From Eubacterium sp. (GTDB lineage: Bacteria; Bacillota; Clostridia; Lachnospirales; Lachnospiraceae), in assembly GCA_024697845.1 (NCBI GenBank), contig JAILRZ010000050.1:1-51869 (forward strand): DNA of 51,869 nucleotides, in the 5' to 3' direction. Of the stretch, positions 1 to 8,431 are shown piece after piece. The first letter of the stretch is position 1. Each line of letters opens with the position of its first letter. The position numbers were made by a program, and so were the translations under genes. A model generated the notes under the pieces. The model did not search any database. It was not told the DNA's origin and worked only from the letters and a program-made list of their open reading frames with translations.

Positions 1-149
1 AGGGAAAAACTTCTGCAGCAAGTATCGGAATCATTGCAAAGCGTCCGGAACAGTTCGGTAAGGCAATGCTTTTCCCGGCTATGGTAGAAACTTATGCAAT
101 TTTAGCACTTTTGATTTCATTCCTTTCAATCAACGGAATTAAATTTTAA
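1..149 (+). CDS. ntpK: V-type ATP synthase subunit K, C-terminal part
   Basis: The window opens inside this gene; the first complete codon is at base 3 and the stop is at 147-149. About 48 residues are visible and end in SINGIKF. They form the last transmembrane hairpin of the membrane rotor (proteolipid) ring. The segment PAMVETYAILALL carries the glutamate expected to bind the transported ion (Na+ or H+) in the c/K-ring. The family assignment rests on this motif and on its place directly upstream of subunit E, as in other ntp operons. Whether the enzyme pumps Na+ or H+ cannot be decided from this fragment. Confidence 0.9.
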   Translation, partial: GKTSAASIGIIAKRPEQFGKAMLFPAMVETYAILALLISFLSINGIKF

Positions 150-193
150 GTAATTATTGTAAATAAATCAGTGAATAGAGATAGGAAAAATTT

Positions 194-787
194 ATGAGCG
201 GATTAGAAAATATCATCAAAGAAATTGATCATAAAGCAGAACTCGAGGCTGGTCAGATTCTTGCGGAAGCCAAGGAATATTGCGATGATTATTTGGAACA
301 GCAGAAAGTGGCAGTGGCAAATGAAGTGGCAGAATATGAAAAAAAAGCTGAAAAGGAAAGAGAACTATTTGTCAGTAAGTCAAACTCCGGTGGGGAGTTT
401 GAAGAAAGAAATGCTGTTTTAAAAGCAAAACAAAAAAATATTGATTTGGCTTTGAAAAATGCTTATCAGAAAATGGCAGAACTTTCCGATCAGGAGTATT
501 TCGAGATGCTGTTAAAAATTTTAAAATCCAATGTGGTAGATAAAGATGGAGAACTTCTTCTGGGAGAAAAAGATGCCAAGAGATTGCCACAGGATTTTGC
601 AAATAAAGTGAATCAGATTGCCAAGGAGTGTGGAGGAAGTCTGACAATCTCCAGTGAAAAGGCAGATATTGCCAACGGATTTATTTTACGTTATGGCATG
701 ATTGAAGAAAACTGCACATTACAGGCATTGATGGATACAAAAATGGAACAATTGAAGGATATTGCTTCAAGGCAATTATTTGGCTAG
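194..787 (+). CDS. ntpE: V-type ATP synthase subunit E
   Basis: 197 residues, the usual length for the peripheral-stalk subunit E. The N-terminal half (about residues 5-100) is charged and helical with an Ala/Glu/Lys-rich heptad look (EAGQILAEAKEYCDDYLEQQ), as expected for the stalk coiled coil. The C-terminal half is a mixed globular domain that would dock on the A3B3 head; it contains GGSLTISSEKADIANGFIL, a typical E-subunit pattern. The ATG is preceded by AGGAAAA. The next gene, subunit C, follows after 11 bases. Part of the K-E-C-F-A-B-D operon. The assignment is secure from position and domain form. Confidence 0.93.
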   Translation: MSGLENIIKEIDHKAELEAGQILAEAKEYCDDYLEQQKVAVANEVAEYEKKAEKERELFVSKSNSGGEFEERNAVLKAKQKNIDLALKNAYQKMAELSDQEYFEMLLKILKSNVVDKDGELLLGEKDAKRLPQDFANKVNQIAKECGGSLTISSEKADIANGFILRYGMIEENCTLQALMDTKMEQLKDIASRQLFG

Positions 788-798
788 GAGGTGGTCGG

Positions 799-1767
799 AT
801 GCAAAAGGAATACACATATGGTGTTGCCCGAATTCGAGCACTGGAGACTACACTGCTAAGTGATGAGGCAATCGGACAATTGCTTTCTGTTAAATCAGTG
901 GAGGAAGGAATTACCTTTTTGAAAGACAGAGGGTGGGGAAATTCCAATGAATCAGAAACCATTGATGAAATGATGGATAGCGAAAAAAGAAAAACATTAC
1001 AGATTCTTGATGAAGTGGTGGACACTTCAAAAGAATATGAAATTTTGACCATTCAGGATGAATATCATAATTTGAAGGCGGCCATTAAGCAGGTGTGCAC
1101 AAATCAGGAGATGGCGCATGTATTTATTGAAAACACTGCGTTGGAACCGGAATTTTTAAAGACCTGTATTAGGGAAGGAAAGTTTGAAAGCCTGCCGGAA
1201 ACAATGGGAAAGGTTGCGAAGGAAGCAACAGACACGCTACTTCGTACAGGAGATGGACAGTTGTGTGATTTGATTGTGGACCGTGCCACAATGGAAGCTT
1301 TGTTACAGGCAGGAAAGGAATCAGAGAATGAACTGGTTCAAAGATATGCTGAAATTCTGGTGGCAATTGCCAACATTAAGATTGCTTTCCGAGGAGCACG
1401 CTCTGGTAAAGAGGAACAGTTTTTGGAAAACTCTATGGTTCCTTGTAAGGAAGTTAGTGTTTCAGAACTTAGAAATGCTTCTTCCGGTGGGATTGAAGGA
1501 ATTTACAGTTATCTGGAAGGAGCCGGCTTTGAAGGGGGCGTTCAGGCAATGAAACAGTCGCCTTCCGTATTTGAGTGTTGGTGTGATAATCAGATTATTA
1601 ATGAGATTAAAGGACAGAAATATTTATCCTTTAGTATCGGACCGATTATTGCTTATGCCATTGCTCGTTTTAACGAAATCAAAACGGCAAAGATTATTCT
1701 TCTTGGAAAACAGAATGGATTTGATGAAGATTTTATTAGAGAAAGGGTAAGGCGAATGTATGCATAA
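799..1767 (+). CDS. ntpC: V-type ATP synthase subunit C
   Basis: 322 residues, all-helical, matching the V-type subunit C/d that links the central rotor to the membrane ring. The N-terminus (QKEYTYGVARIRALETTLL) is the family hallmark, and the C-terminal stretch with GPIIAYAIARFNEIKTAKIILLGK is the conserved end of the fold. A strong GGAGGTGG site lies just before the ATG. The stop overlaps the start of subunit F by 8 bases, which suggests translational coupling. Confidence 0.93.
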   Translation: MQKEYTYGVARIRALETTLLSDEAIGQLLSVKSVEEGITFLKDRGWGNSNESETIDEMMDSEKRKTLQILDEVVDTSKEYEILTIQDEYHNLKAAIKQVCTNQEMAHVFIENTALEPEFLKTCIREGKFESLPETMGKVAKEATDTLLRTGDGQLCDLIVDRATMEALLQAGKESENELVQRYAEILVAIANIKIAFRGARSGKEEQFLENSMVPCKEVSVSELRNASSGGIEGIYSYLEGAGFEGGVQAMKQSPSVFECWCDNQIINEIKGQKYLSFSIGPIIAYAIARFNEIKTAKIILLGKQNGFDEDFIRERVRRMYA

Positions 1768-2080
1768 GGCAGTAGTAATTGGAGATTACGATAGTATTTA
1801 TGGATTTGGTGCATTAGGTCTGGATATCTTTCCGGTTGATGAAAAAACAGAGGCCATTCATCAGATTCGCAGACTGGTTAAAGGAGATTATGCCATTATC
1901 TATATTACGGAATCTCTGGCAGAACTCATTAAAGAAGAAATTGAAAAATATAAGGAACTGATTACACCGGCAATTATTCTGATTCCGGGTGTTTCCATGA
2001 ATACCGGTGCAGGGATTCAGGGCGTTAAGGATAGTGTGGAACAGGCAATCGGTTCAGATATTCTTTTTGGAAATGAATAA
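1760..2080 (+). CDS. ntpG: V-type ATP synthase subunit F
   Basis: 106 residues, a small alpha/beta protein of the central stalk that pairs with subunit D. The opening AVVIGDYDSIYGFGALGLDIFPV and the later YAIIYITESLAELI are characteristic of the family. It overlaps subunit C by 8 bases. The E. hirae operon calls this gene ntpG although the protein is subunit F; other naming schemes use atpF. Its length is normal and nothing is unusual in it. Confidence 0.92.
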   Translation: MHKAVVIGDYDSIYGFGALGLDIFPVDEKTEAIHQIRRLVKGDYAIIYITESLAELIKEEIEKYKELITPAIILIPGVSMNTGAGIQGVKDSVEQAIGSDILFGNE

Positions 2081-2116
2081 ACAGGTTCAATATATTGAAG
2101 CAGGAAGGAAAGAAAC

Positions 2117-3889
2117 ATGGAAAATAGTAAAGGCACAATTAAAAAGGTGGCAGGACCTTTGGTAATTGCTGAAGGAATGCGAGATGCAAACATGTTCGAC
2201 GTGGTTCGTGTAAGTAATCAGAACCTCATCGGTGAAATCATTGAGATGCATGATGACCGTGCTTCCATTCAGGTTTATGAAGAAACCGCTGGATTGGGAC
2301 CGGGAGAACCGGTTGTTTCTACGGGAGCACCGATGTCGGTTGAATTGGGACCGGGATTAATTGGTAGTATTTATGACGGAATTCAAAGACCGTTGGATGA
2401 TATTATGAAGGTTTCAGGAAACTTATTAAAGAGAGGAGTTTCAGTACCTTCATTAAAGAGAGAATTAAAATGGGATTTTGTTCCAACTGCAAAGGTTGGC
2501 GATCATGTAGTGGCAGGTGATGTAATCGGAACCGTCAAAGAAACTGCAGTGGTAACCCAGAAAATTATGGTGCCTTATGGAATCGAAGGAGAAATCGTTC
2601 GAATTACCGAAGGAACTTATGATGTAACAGAAACTGTTGCTGTTATAAAGACAGAAAAGGGAGAAGAAGAACTGACATTGATGCAGAAATGGCCGGTTCG
2701 TAAAGGAAGACCTTATAAGGAAAAGAAAGCTCCAAACAAGCCATTGATTACGGGACAACGTGTTGTTGATACATTGTTCCCGATTGCCAGAGGTGGTGTG
2801 GCATCTGTTCCGGGACCTTTCGGAAGCGGAAAAACAGTTATTCAGCATCAGTTGGCAAAGTGGGCAGAGGCAGATATCGTTGTCTATATTGGTTGTGGAG
2901 AACGTGGAAACGAAATGACAGATGTTTTAAACGAATTCCCGGAATTAAAGGATCCAAAAACCGGAGAATCTTTAATGGAAAGAACTGTTCTGATTGCCAA
3001 TACATCTGATATGCCGGTGGCGGCTCGAGAAGCATCAATTTATACCGGAATCACGATCGCAGAATACTTCAGAGATATGGGATATTCCGTAGCATTAATG
3101 GCGGACTCGACTTCCCGTTGGGCAGAGGCACTTCGAGAAATGTCAGGACGTTTGGAAGAAATGCCGGGTGAAGAAGGATATCCGGCTTATCTTGGAAGTC
3201 GTCTGGCACAGTTCTATGAGCGTGCCGGTGATGTGGTTACGTTAGGTAGTGAAGGTAGAGACGGAGCACTTTCCGTAATCGGAGCTGTATCACCTCCGGG
3301 TGGTGATATTTCCGAACCGGTATCTCAGGCAACTCTTCGTATTGTAAAAGTATTCTGGGGATTGGATTCTGCATTGGCATACAAGAGACATTTCCCTGCA
3401 ATTAACTGGTTGACCAGTTATTCCCTCTATGTGGATAATATTGGTTCATGGTTCACGGAAAATGTTGATGACCAGTGGTTAGAGCTTCGCCAGAAGTTAA
3501 TGAGTCTCCTTCAGGAAGAAGCAGAATTGGAAGAAATCGTAAAGATGGTAGGTATGGATGCATTATCCGCACCGGACCGTTTGAAAATGGAAGCCAGTCG
3601 CTCTATTCGTGAGGATTACCTGCATCAGAACTCATTCCACGAAGTAGATACTTACACATCTTTGAAAAAACAGGCAATGATGATGAAGCTGGTACTTGGT
3701 TATTATGATGAAGCAAGAGCAGCATTGGATGAAGGTGCAAAGATTGAAGAATTGGTAAAATTGCCGGTGCGCGAAGCAATCGGACGTTTTAAATATACCC
3801 ATGAAAATGATTTGGATCGTGAATATGAACGAATCACAGATCAGTTGTCCAAGGAAATTGGAAATACGTTGAGAAAGGAGGAATACTAA
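2117..3889 (+). CDS. ntpA: V-type ATP synthase catalytic subunit A
   Basis: 590 residues, full length for the catalytic head subunit that hydrolyses or makes ATP. The N-terminal beta barrel (about 1-70) is followed by the bulge domain typical of the A subunit, then the P-loop GPFGSGKT near residue 235, the catalytic region GCGERGNEM, and [22 protein letters not shown] further on. The stop codon is followed one base later by the ATG of subunit B, so the two head subunits are tightly coupled. The ribosome site is AGGAAGGAAAG. Confident call. Confidence 0.97.
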   Translation: MENSKGTIKKVAGPLVIAEGMRDANMFDVVRVSNQNLIGEIIEMHDDRASIQVYEETAGLGPGEPVVSTGAPMSVELGPGLIGSIYDGIQRPLDDIMKVSGNLLKRGVSVPSLKRELKWDFVPTAKVGDHVVAGDVIGTVKETAVVTQKIMVPYGIEGEIVRITEGTYDVTETVAVIKTEKGEEELTLMQKWPVRKGRPYKEKKAPNKPLITGQRVVDTLFPIARGGVASVPGPFGSGKTVIQHQLAKWAEADIVVYIGCGERGNEMTDVLNEFPELKDPKTGESLMERTVLIANTSDMPVAAREASIYTGITIAEYFRDMGYSVALMADSTSRWAEALREMSGRLEEMPGEEGYPAYLGSRLAQFYERAGDVVTLGSEGRDGALSVIGAVSPPGGDISEPVSQATLRIVKVFWGLDSALAYKRHFPAINWLTSYSLYVDNIGSWFTENVDDQWLELRQKLMSLLQEEAELEEIVKMVGMDALSAPDRLKMEASRSIREDYLHQNSFHEVDTYTSLKKQAMMMKLVLGYYDEARAALDEGAKIEELVKLPVREAIGRFKYTHENDLDREYERITDQLSKEIGNTLRKEEY

Positions 3890-3890
3890 A

Positions 3891-5264
3891 ATGCCAAGAG
3901 AGTATAGAACGATTCAGGAAGTGGCAGGACCATTGATGATGGTGGAAGATGTTGAAAATGTCAGCTACGATGAATTAGGAGAAATTGAATTGGCCAATGG
4001 CGAAGTACGTCGTTGTAAAGTATTGGAAGTAAATGGTAGCAATGCTTTAGTTCAGTTGTTCGAAGATTCTACAGGAATTAACCTTTCCAACAGTAAAGTA
4101 CGTTTTCTGGGACGAAGCATGGAATTAGGTGTTTCTGAAGATATGTTGGGACGTGTTTTTGATGGATTAGGAAATCCGATTGACAATGGTGTGGATATTC
4201 TTCCGGAAGAACGAAGAGATATCAATGGAGTAGCAATGAATCCTGCTGCAAGAAATTACCCATCGGAGTTTATTCAGACCGGTATTTCAGCGATTGACGG
4301 ATTAAACACGTTGGTACGTGGACAGAAACTACCAATCTTCTCAGCGTCCGGTCTTCCACATGCCCAGTTGGCTGCTCAGATTGCAAAGCAGGCAAAGGTT
4401 CGTGGAAAAGATGAACAATTTGCGGTAGTGTTTGCAGCTGTGGGCATTACCTTTGAAGAATCAAACTTCTTTATTAATTCCTTTAAGGAAACAGGAGCGA
4501 TTGATAGAACAGTATTGTTTATTAACCTTGCGAATGACCCGGCGGTAGAACGTATAGCTACACCGCGTATGGCATTGACAGCAGCTGAATATCTTGCTTT
4601 TGAAAAAGGAATGCATGTCCTTGTTATTATTACAGATATTACGAACTATGCGGATGCTTTGCGAGAAGTATCAGCGGCGAGAAAGGAAGTTCCGGGACGT
4701 CGTGGATATCCGGGATATATGTATACTGACCTTGCAACATTATACGAGCGTGCAGGAAGGCAGAGAGGAAAAGATGGTAGTATTACAATGATTCCGATTT
4801 TAACGATGCCGGAAGATGATAAGACCCATCCAATTCCTGACCTTACAGGCTACATTACCGAAGGACAGATTATCTTAAGCCGTGAGTTGTACCGAAAAGG
4901 TGTTACTCCACCGATTGATGTATTACCTTCATTGTCTCGTTTGAAAGATAAAGGTATTGGTGAAGGAAAAACACGTGCAGACCACAGCAATGTAATGAAC
5001 CAGCTGTTCTCTGCATATGCAAGAGGTAAAGATGCAAAAGAATTAATGACAATTTTGGGAGAGGCGGCTCTTTCAGATATTGACTTGATTTATGCAAAAT
5101 TTGCCGATGAATTTGAAAAAGAATATGTTTCTCAGGGATACGATGCAAACCGTTCTATTGAGGAAACGATGGAGATTGGATGGAAATTGTTATCAATTCT
5201 TCCAAAATCAGAATTAAAGAGAATTGATGATAAGTTCTTAGAACAGTATTATCAGGGAGAGTAA
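3891..5264 (+). CDS. ntpB: V-type ATP synthase subunit B
   Basis: 457 residues, the non-catalytic nucleotide-binding partner of subunit A in the hexameric head. As expected for B it has no Walker A lysine motif; the equivalent stretch reads [18 protein letters not shown]. It keeps the B-subunit signatures [21 protein letters not shown] and [14 protein letters not shown]-like [14 protein letters not shown]. The ribosome site GAAAGGAGGAA lies in the end of subunit A. Subunit D follows after 4 bases. Confidence 0.97.
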   Translation: MPREYRTIQEVAGPLMMVEDVENVSYDELGEIELANGEVRRCKVLEVNGSNALVQLFEDSTGINLSNSKVRFLGRSMELGVSEDMLGRVFDGLGNPIDNGVDILPEERRDINGVAMNPAARNYPSEFIQTGISAIDGLNTLVRGQKLPIFSASGLPHAQLAAQIAKQAKVRGKDEQFAVVFAAVGITFEESNFFINSFKETGAIDRTVLFINLANDPAVERIATPRMALTAAEYLAFEKGMHVLVIITDITNYADALREVSAARKEVPGRRGYPGYMYTDLATLYERAGRQRGKDGSITMIPILTMPEDDKTHPIPDLTGYITEGQIILSRELYRKGVTPPIDVLPSLSRLKDKGIGEGKTRADHSNVMNQLFSAYARGKDAKELMTILGEAALSDIDLIYAKFADEFEKEYVSQGYDANRSIEETMEIGWKLLSILPKSELKRIDDKFLEQYYQGE

Positions 5265-5268
5265 AGTT

Positions 5269-5919
5269 ATGGTAAATCCAACCCGAATGGAACTGACGAA
5301 ACAAAAGAAAAAGTTAGTATCCGCATCCAGGGGACATAAGCTGTTAAAGGATAAGCGTGACGAACTGGTAAGACAGTTTATGGAACTGGTTGTTGAGAAT
5401 ATGAATTTGAGAAAAAAAGTAGAGCAGGGTTTGAAAGCTGCAAACATGGAATTTGCTCTTGCCAGAGCCGGAATGAGCCGAGAAGTTTTGAATACGGCAA
5501 TGATGGCAAGTAACAAATCTCTGGATATTCAAGTGTCAACAAAAAATGTTATGAGTGTTGAAATCCCGCAGTTCTCCACCAGGGCAGAAGTGAGTGGGAA
5601 TGATATTTATTCTTATGGATATGCATTTACGACAGGAGATTTGGATGAGGCGGTTTATTCTCTTTCTACCGTTTTTGAAGATATGCTGAAGCTGGCAGAA
5701 ATTGAAAAATCCTGCCAACTGATGGCAGCAGAAATTGAAAAAACAAGACGTCGTGTAAATGCTCTGGAACATGTAATTATTCCGGAGGCGCAGGCAAATA
5801 TCAAGTATATTACAATGAAACTGGATGAGAACGAGAGAAGTACTCAGATTCGTTTAATGAAAGTAAAAAATATGGTTGCTGAAAAAGCAATTCAGGAAAA
5901 GAAAAAGCAGGAACAGTAA
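5269..5919 (+). CDS. ntpD: V-type ATP synthase subunit D
   Basis: 216 residues, the central rotor shaft. Two long coiled-coil helices bracket a short middle part. The N-terminal NPTRMELTKQKKKLVSASRGHKLLKDKRDEL and the C-terminal RRVNALEHVIIPEAQANIKYI are the family signatures. It is the last V-ATPase gene here; no subunit I or H lies downstream, so subunit I should be upstream of the window. The tail is Lys/Gln-rich (KKKQEQ). Confidence 0.95.
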   Translation: MVNPTRMELTKQKKKLVSASRGHKLLKDKRDELVRQFMELVVENMNLRKKVEQGLKAANMEFALARAGMSREVLNTAMMASNKSLDIQVSTKNVMSVEIPQFSTRAEVSGNDIYSYGYAFTTGDLDEAVYSLSTVFEDMLKLAEIEKSCQLMAAEIEKTRRRVNALEHVIIPEAQANIKYITMKLDENERSTQIRLMKVKNMVAEKAIQEKKKQEQ

Positions 5920-5968
5920 AGAGATTATTCTACAATGGAAATGACAAAATAGGAACGGAGGAATCGTC

Positions 5969-6958
5969 ATGAAAATATTATTATATGATGCAAAGAAATA
6001 TGACAGGGAATCTTTTGAAAGAATCACACCGAAATATGAAGACGATATCCATGTCGAGTATATGGAAGATGACCTGCAATTAGAAACAGCACAGTATGCC
6101 AAAGGTTATGATGCGGTGTGTGCATTTGTAAGTTCGGATTTAAGTAAACCGGTATTGGAAATATTGAGCAATGTTGGTGTGAAGTTGATTCTTCTTCGAT
6201 GTGCCGGATTTAACAATGTGGACCTGGATAGCGCAAAGGAATTTGGAATGACTGTTTTACGTGTGCCGGGATATTCTCCGGAAGCAGTTGCAGAAATGGC
6301 AATTACATTGGCAATGGCGGGAAACAGACATGTCCATAAGGCGTACATCCGTGTTCGTGAAAATAACTTTAGTTTAAATGGATTAACCGGACTGAACCTT
6401 TTTGGAAAAACAGCCGGAATTGTTGGAACCGGAAAAATTGGTGCAGCGATGTGCAAAATTTGTCATGGTTTTGGGATGAAGGTTCTGGGATACGATTTGT
6501 ATCCGAATAAAAATTTGGATTTTGTGGAATATGTGGATTTGGATACCTTGCTTCAGCAAAGTGATTTGATTTCACTACATTGTCCGTTGACGGATGATTC
6601 TTACCATATGATTAATGAAGAAACGATTGGAAAGATGAAGGATGGTGTGATTCTGGTCAATACTTCCAGAGGGGCATTGATTAATACAGAAGATTTGATT
6701 AAAGGAATTCGTGCAAAGAAGTTCCAAAGTGTCGGATTGGATGTATATGAGGAAGAAACCAGAAATGTATTTGAAAACAGGGAAGATGATATTATGGAGA
6801 GTTCCATTACATCTAGATTACTTTCCTTCCCAAATGTTATTGTGACATCTCATCAGGCATTCCTGACAGCAGAAGCATTGGAAGCCATTAGTGAGATTAC
6901 AATGGAAAATGCAAAGGGGTATCTTACAGGAAACATTGACGAAGCAAATCGAGTATAG
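5969..6958 (+). CDS. ldhA: D-lactate dehydrogenase (D-2-hydroxyacid dehydrogenase family)
   Basis: 329 residues. It should reduce pyruvate to D-lactate with NADH in the cytoplasm, regenerating NAD+ in fermentation. The Rossmann motif GTGKIG is at 153-158. The substrate arginine is in NTSRG (R234), the active-site glutamate is in LDVYEEE (about 262), and the catalytic histidine is H295 in TSHQAFLT. The SHQAF form is typical of fermentative LdhA rather than of SerA or PdxB. The ribosome site is ACGGAGGAA. It lies 49 bases after subunit D with no clear terminator between, so it may share the V-ATPase transcript; a terminator follows it. A related 2-hydroxyacid such as 2-oxobutyrate could also be a substrate. 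Confidence 0.9.
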   Translation: MKILLYDAKKYDRESFERITPKYEDDIHVEYMEDDLQLETAQYAKGYDAVCAFVSSDLSKPVLEILSNVGVKLILLRCAGFNNVDLDSAKEFGMTVLRVPGYSPEAVAEMAITLAMAGNRHVHKAYIRVRENNFSLNGLTGLNLFGKTAGIVGTGKIGAAMCKICHGFGMKVLGYDLYPNKNLDFVEYVDLDTLLQQSDLISLHCPLTDDSYHMINEETIGKMKDGVILVNTSRGALINTEDLIKGIRAKKFQSVGLDVYEEETRNVFENREDDIMESSITSRLLSFPNVIVTSHQAFLTAEALEAISEITMENAKGYLTGNIDEANRV

Positions 6959-6969
6959 AATATGAGTTA

Positions 6970-6996
6970 AAAACCCTTCCATTGTGGAGGGGTTTT
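6970..6996 (+). terminator. Intrinsic terminator after ldhA
   Basis: An 11-bp arm AAAACCCTTCC pairs with GGAGGGGTTTT (one G-T pair) around the loop ATTGT, with the T-run forming the end of the second arm. It closes the V-ATPase/ldhA unit. Confidence 0.8.
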
Positions 6997-7051
6997 AATG
7001 CCTTCTGCGAAGGTGCACAAAATTTAGTGAGTACATATTTTTTAGAATCGA

Positions 7052-7081
7052 TTGTGAAATAACAAGTTCTTATGCTAATAT
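7052..7081 (+). promoter_or_regulatory. Candidate sigma-A promoter of the GH16 gene
   Basis: TTGTGA (7052-7057) and TAATAT (7076-7081) are separated by 18 bases, about 40 bases before the GH16 start codon. The match is reasonable but not perfect; no operator is obvious. Confidence 0.45.
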
Positions 7082-7123
7082 CGAAAAAAGTGTGTAAATG
7101 CTTGAAAAAAGAGGAGGGTTTAT

Positions 7124-8281
7124 ATGAGAAAAATTATTATGTTGGCAGCTACGTTAGTTGCATCATTTTGTGTGACGATTCCGGCAATGGGAGCAATCCC
7201 GGATAACTTTGTAGAATCAAAGCACAAGGTTCAGTGGTCTGATGAATTTACCGGAACAACACTGAACAGTAACTATTGGACACCGCAATTGGGAAATGGT
7301 GAACCAAATATTTGGGAATGGGGAAATAGTGAAAAGGAATGGTATAAGGCAGAAAATCTTCGTGTTTCAAATGGTACATTGAAGATAGATTCTAAGTACG
7401 AACCAAATGCCGGAAAAAGCCGTGATAAAAGTGTTACTTACAACTTCTCATCCGGAAGAATGAATTCCAGCGGAAAGGTTGAAGTTGGATACGGTTATGT
7501 GGAAGCAAAAATAAAAGTGCCTTCAGCAAAAGGAATCTGGCCGGCTTTCTGGATGCTTGGAACCAACGGAAAGACATGGCCTGCCTGTGGTGAAATTGAT
7601 ATTCTGGAAGCTTTTAATACAAACAAAATAATCCAGAGCACAATTCATTATCCAAAGTTAAATGGTGCGGATCAGTATATGTTCCGTCAGAAAACATTAG
7701 ATGATAAAACACAGTGGCATACTTATGGATGCTATCGTGATGGAGAAAGAATCGGATTCTATATTGACAGACAGCTGTTTGCTTCCTGGTCAACAGCAGA
7801 TGATGCATCAGGAAAGTGTTCTGTATTAAATGATAAGTACTACATTTTATTAAATGTAGCTTGTGGTGGAAACCTTGCAGGTGGTATGCCGGATACTTCT
7901 TTGAATTCTACAATGGAAGTAGATTATGTCAGATACTACGTAGATAAACCGGATGAACCTACTACCAAAAGTACAGTAACGAAGGCTCAGACAGTCAAGA
8001 AGCCGGCAAAAGTAAAAATCAAAAAAGCGAAGAATGTTAAAAAGAGAAAAATCAAATTAACGTTTGCAAAAGTAAAAGGTGCAAAAGGCTACAAGATTCG
8101 CTGGTGTGATCAAAAGAATTTTGATGGTTATGAAGAAAAGACTACAACAAAAAGAACTTATACTTTAAAAGGTTTAACAAAAGGAAAATGGTACATCAAG
8201 GTTCGTGCTTATGCAAAAGATGGAAAAAGCAAAAAATGGGGACCATGGTCTAAGGTTAAAAAAGTAACAGTGAAAAAATAA
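7124..8281 (+). CDS. Secreted GH16 beta-glucanase with C-terminal FnIII-like basic module
   Basis: 385 residues. A signal peptide (MRKIIMLAATLVASFCVTIPAMG, cut near 24) precedes a GH16 domain (about 35-275) that opens with WSDEF. The catalytic motif GEIDILEAF (E157, D159, E162) is of the E-x-D-x-x-E form typical of laminarinase and lichenase-like members, so the enzyme should cleave beta-1,3 or mixed-linked glucans outside the cell. Residues about 296-385 form one fibronectin III-like repeat rich in Lys that ends WGPWSKVKKVTVKK. There is no LPXTG or SLH anchor, so the basic tail may hold the enzyme to the wall. Monocistronic between a promoter and a terminator. The exact glucan is not known. 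Confidence 0.9.
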   Translation: MRKIIMLAATLVASFCVTIPAMGAIPDNFVESKHKVQWSDEFTGTTLNSNYWTPQLGNGEPNIWEWGNSEKEWYKAENLRVSNGTLKIDSKYEPNAGKSRDKSVTYNFSSGRMNSSGKVEVGYGYVEAKIKVPSAKGIWPAFWMLGTNGKTWPACGEIDILEAFNTNKIIQSTIHYPKLNGADQYMFRQKTLDDKTQWHTYGCYRDGERIGFYIDRQLFASWSTADDASGKCSVLNDKYYILLNVACGGNLAGGMPDTSLNSTMEVDYVRYYVDKPDEPTTKSTVTKAQTVKKPAKVKIKKAKNVKKRKIKLTFAKVKGAKGYKIRWCDQKNFDGYEEKTTTKRTYTLKGLTKGKWYIKVRAYAKDGKSKKWGPWSKVKKVTVKK

Positions 8282-8289
8282 AGGTGGTT

Positions 8290-8318
8290 AAAAAGGCTTG
8301 CGAATGCAGGCCTTTTTT
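8290..8318 (+). terminator. Intrinsic terminator after the GH16 gene
   Basis: AAAAAGGCTTGC pairs with GCAGGCCTTTTT (one G-T pair) around a GAAT loop, followed by T residues. Confidence 0.85.
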
Positions 8319-8353
8319 CTATGAGGCTGAAGGGGAAAAATTGGGTTTTTTGA

Positions 8354-8382
8354 TTGCGAAAAGATTTCGTATCAAGTATACT
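8354..8382 (+). promoter_or_regulatory. Candidate sigma-A promoter of the TPR membrane protein
   Basis: TTGCGA (8354-8359) and TATACT (8377-8382) are 17 bases apart, 49 bases before the ATG at 8432. Confidence 0.55.
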
Positions 8383-8431
8383 ATTAAGTGATGATTTTAA
8401 ATAAAAAATAATAAATGAATCGGAGACAGAT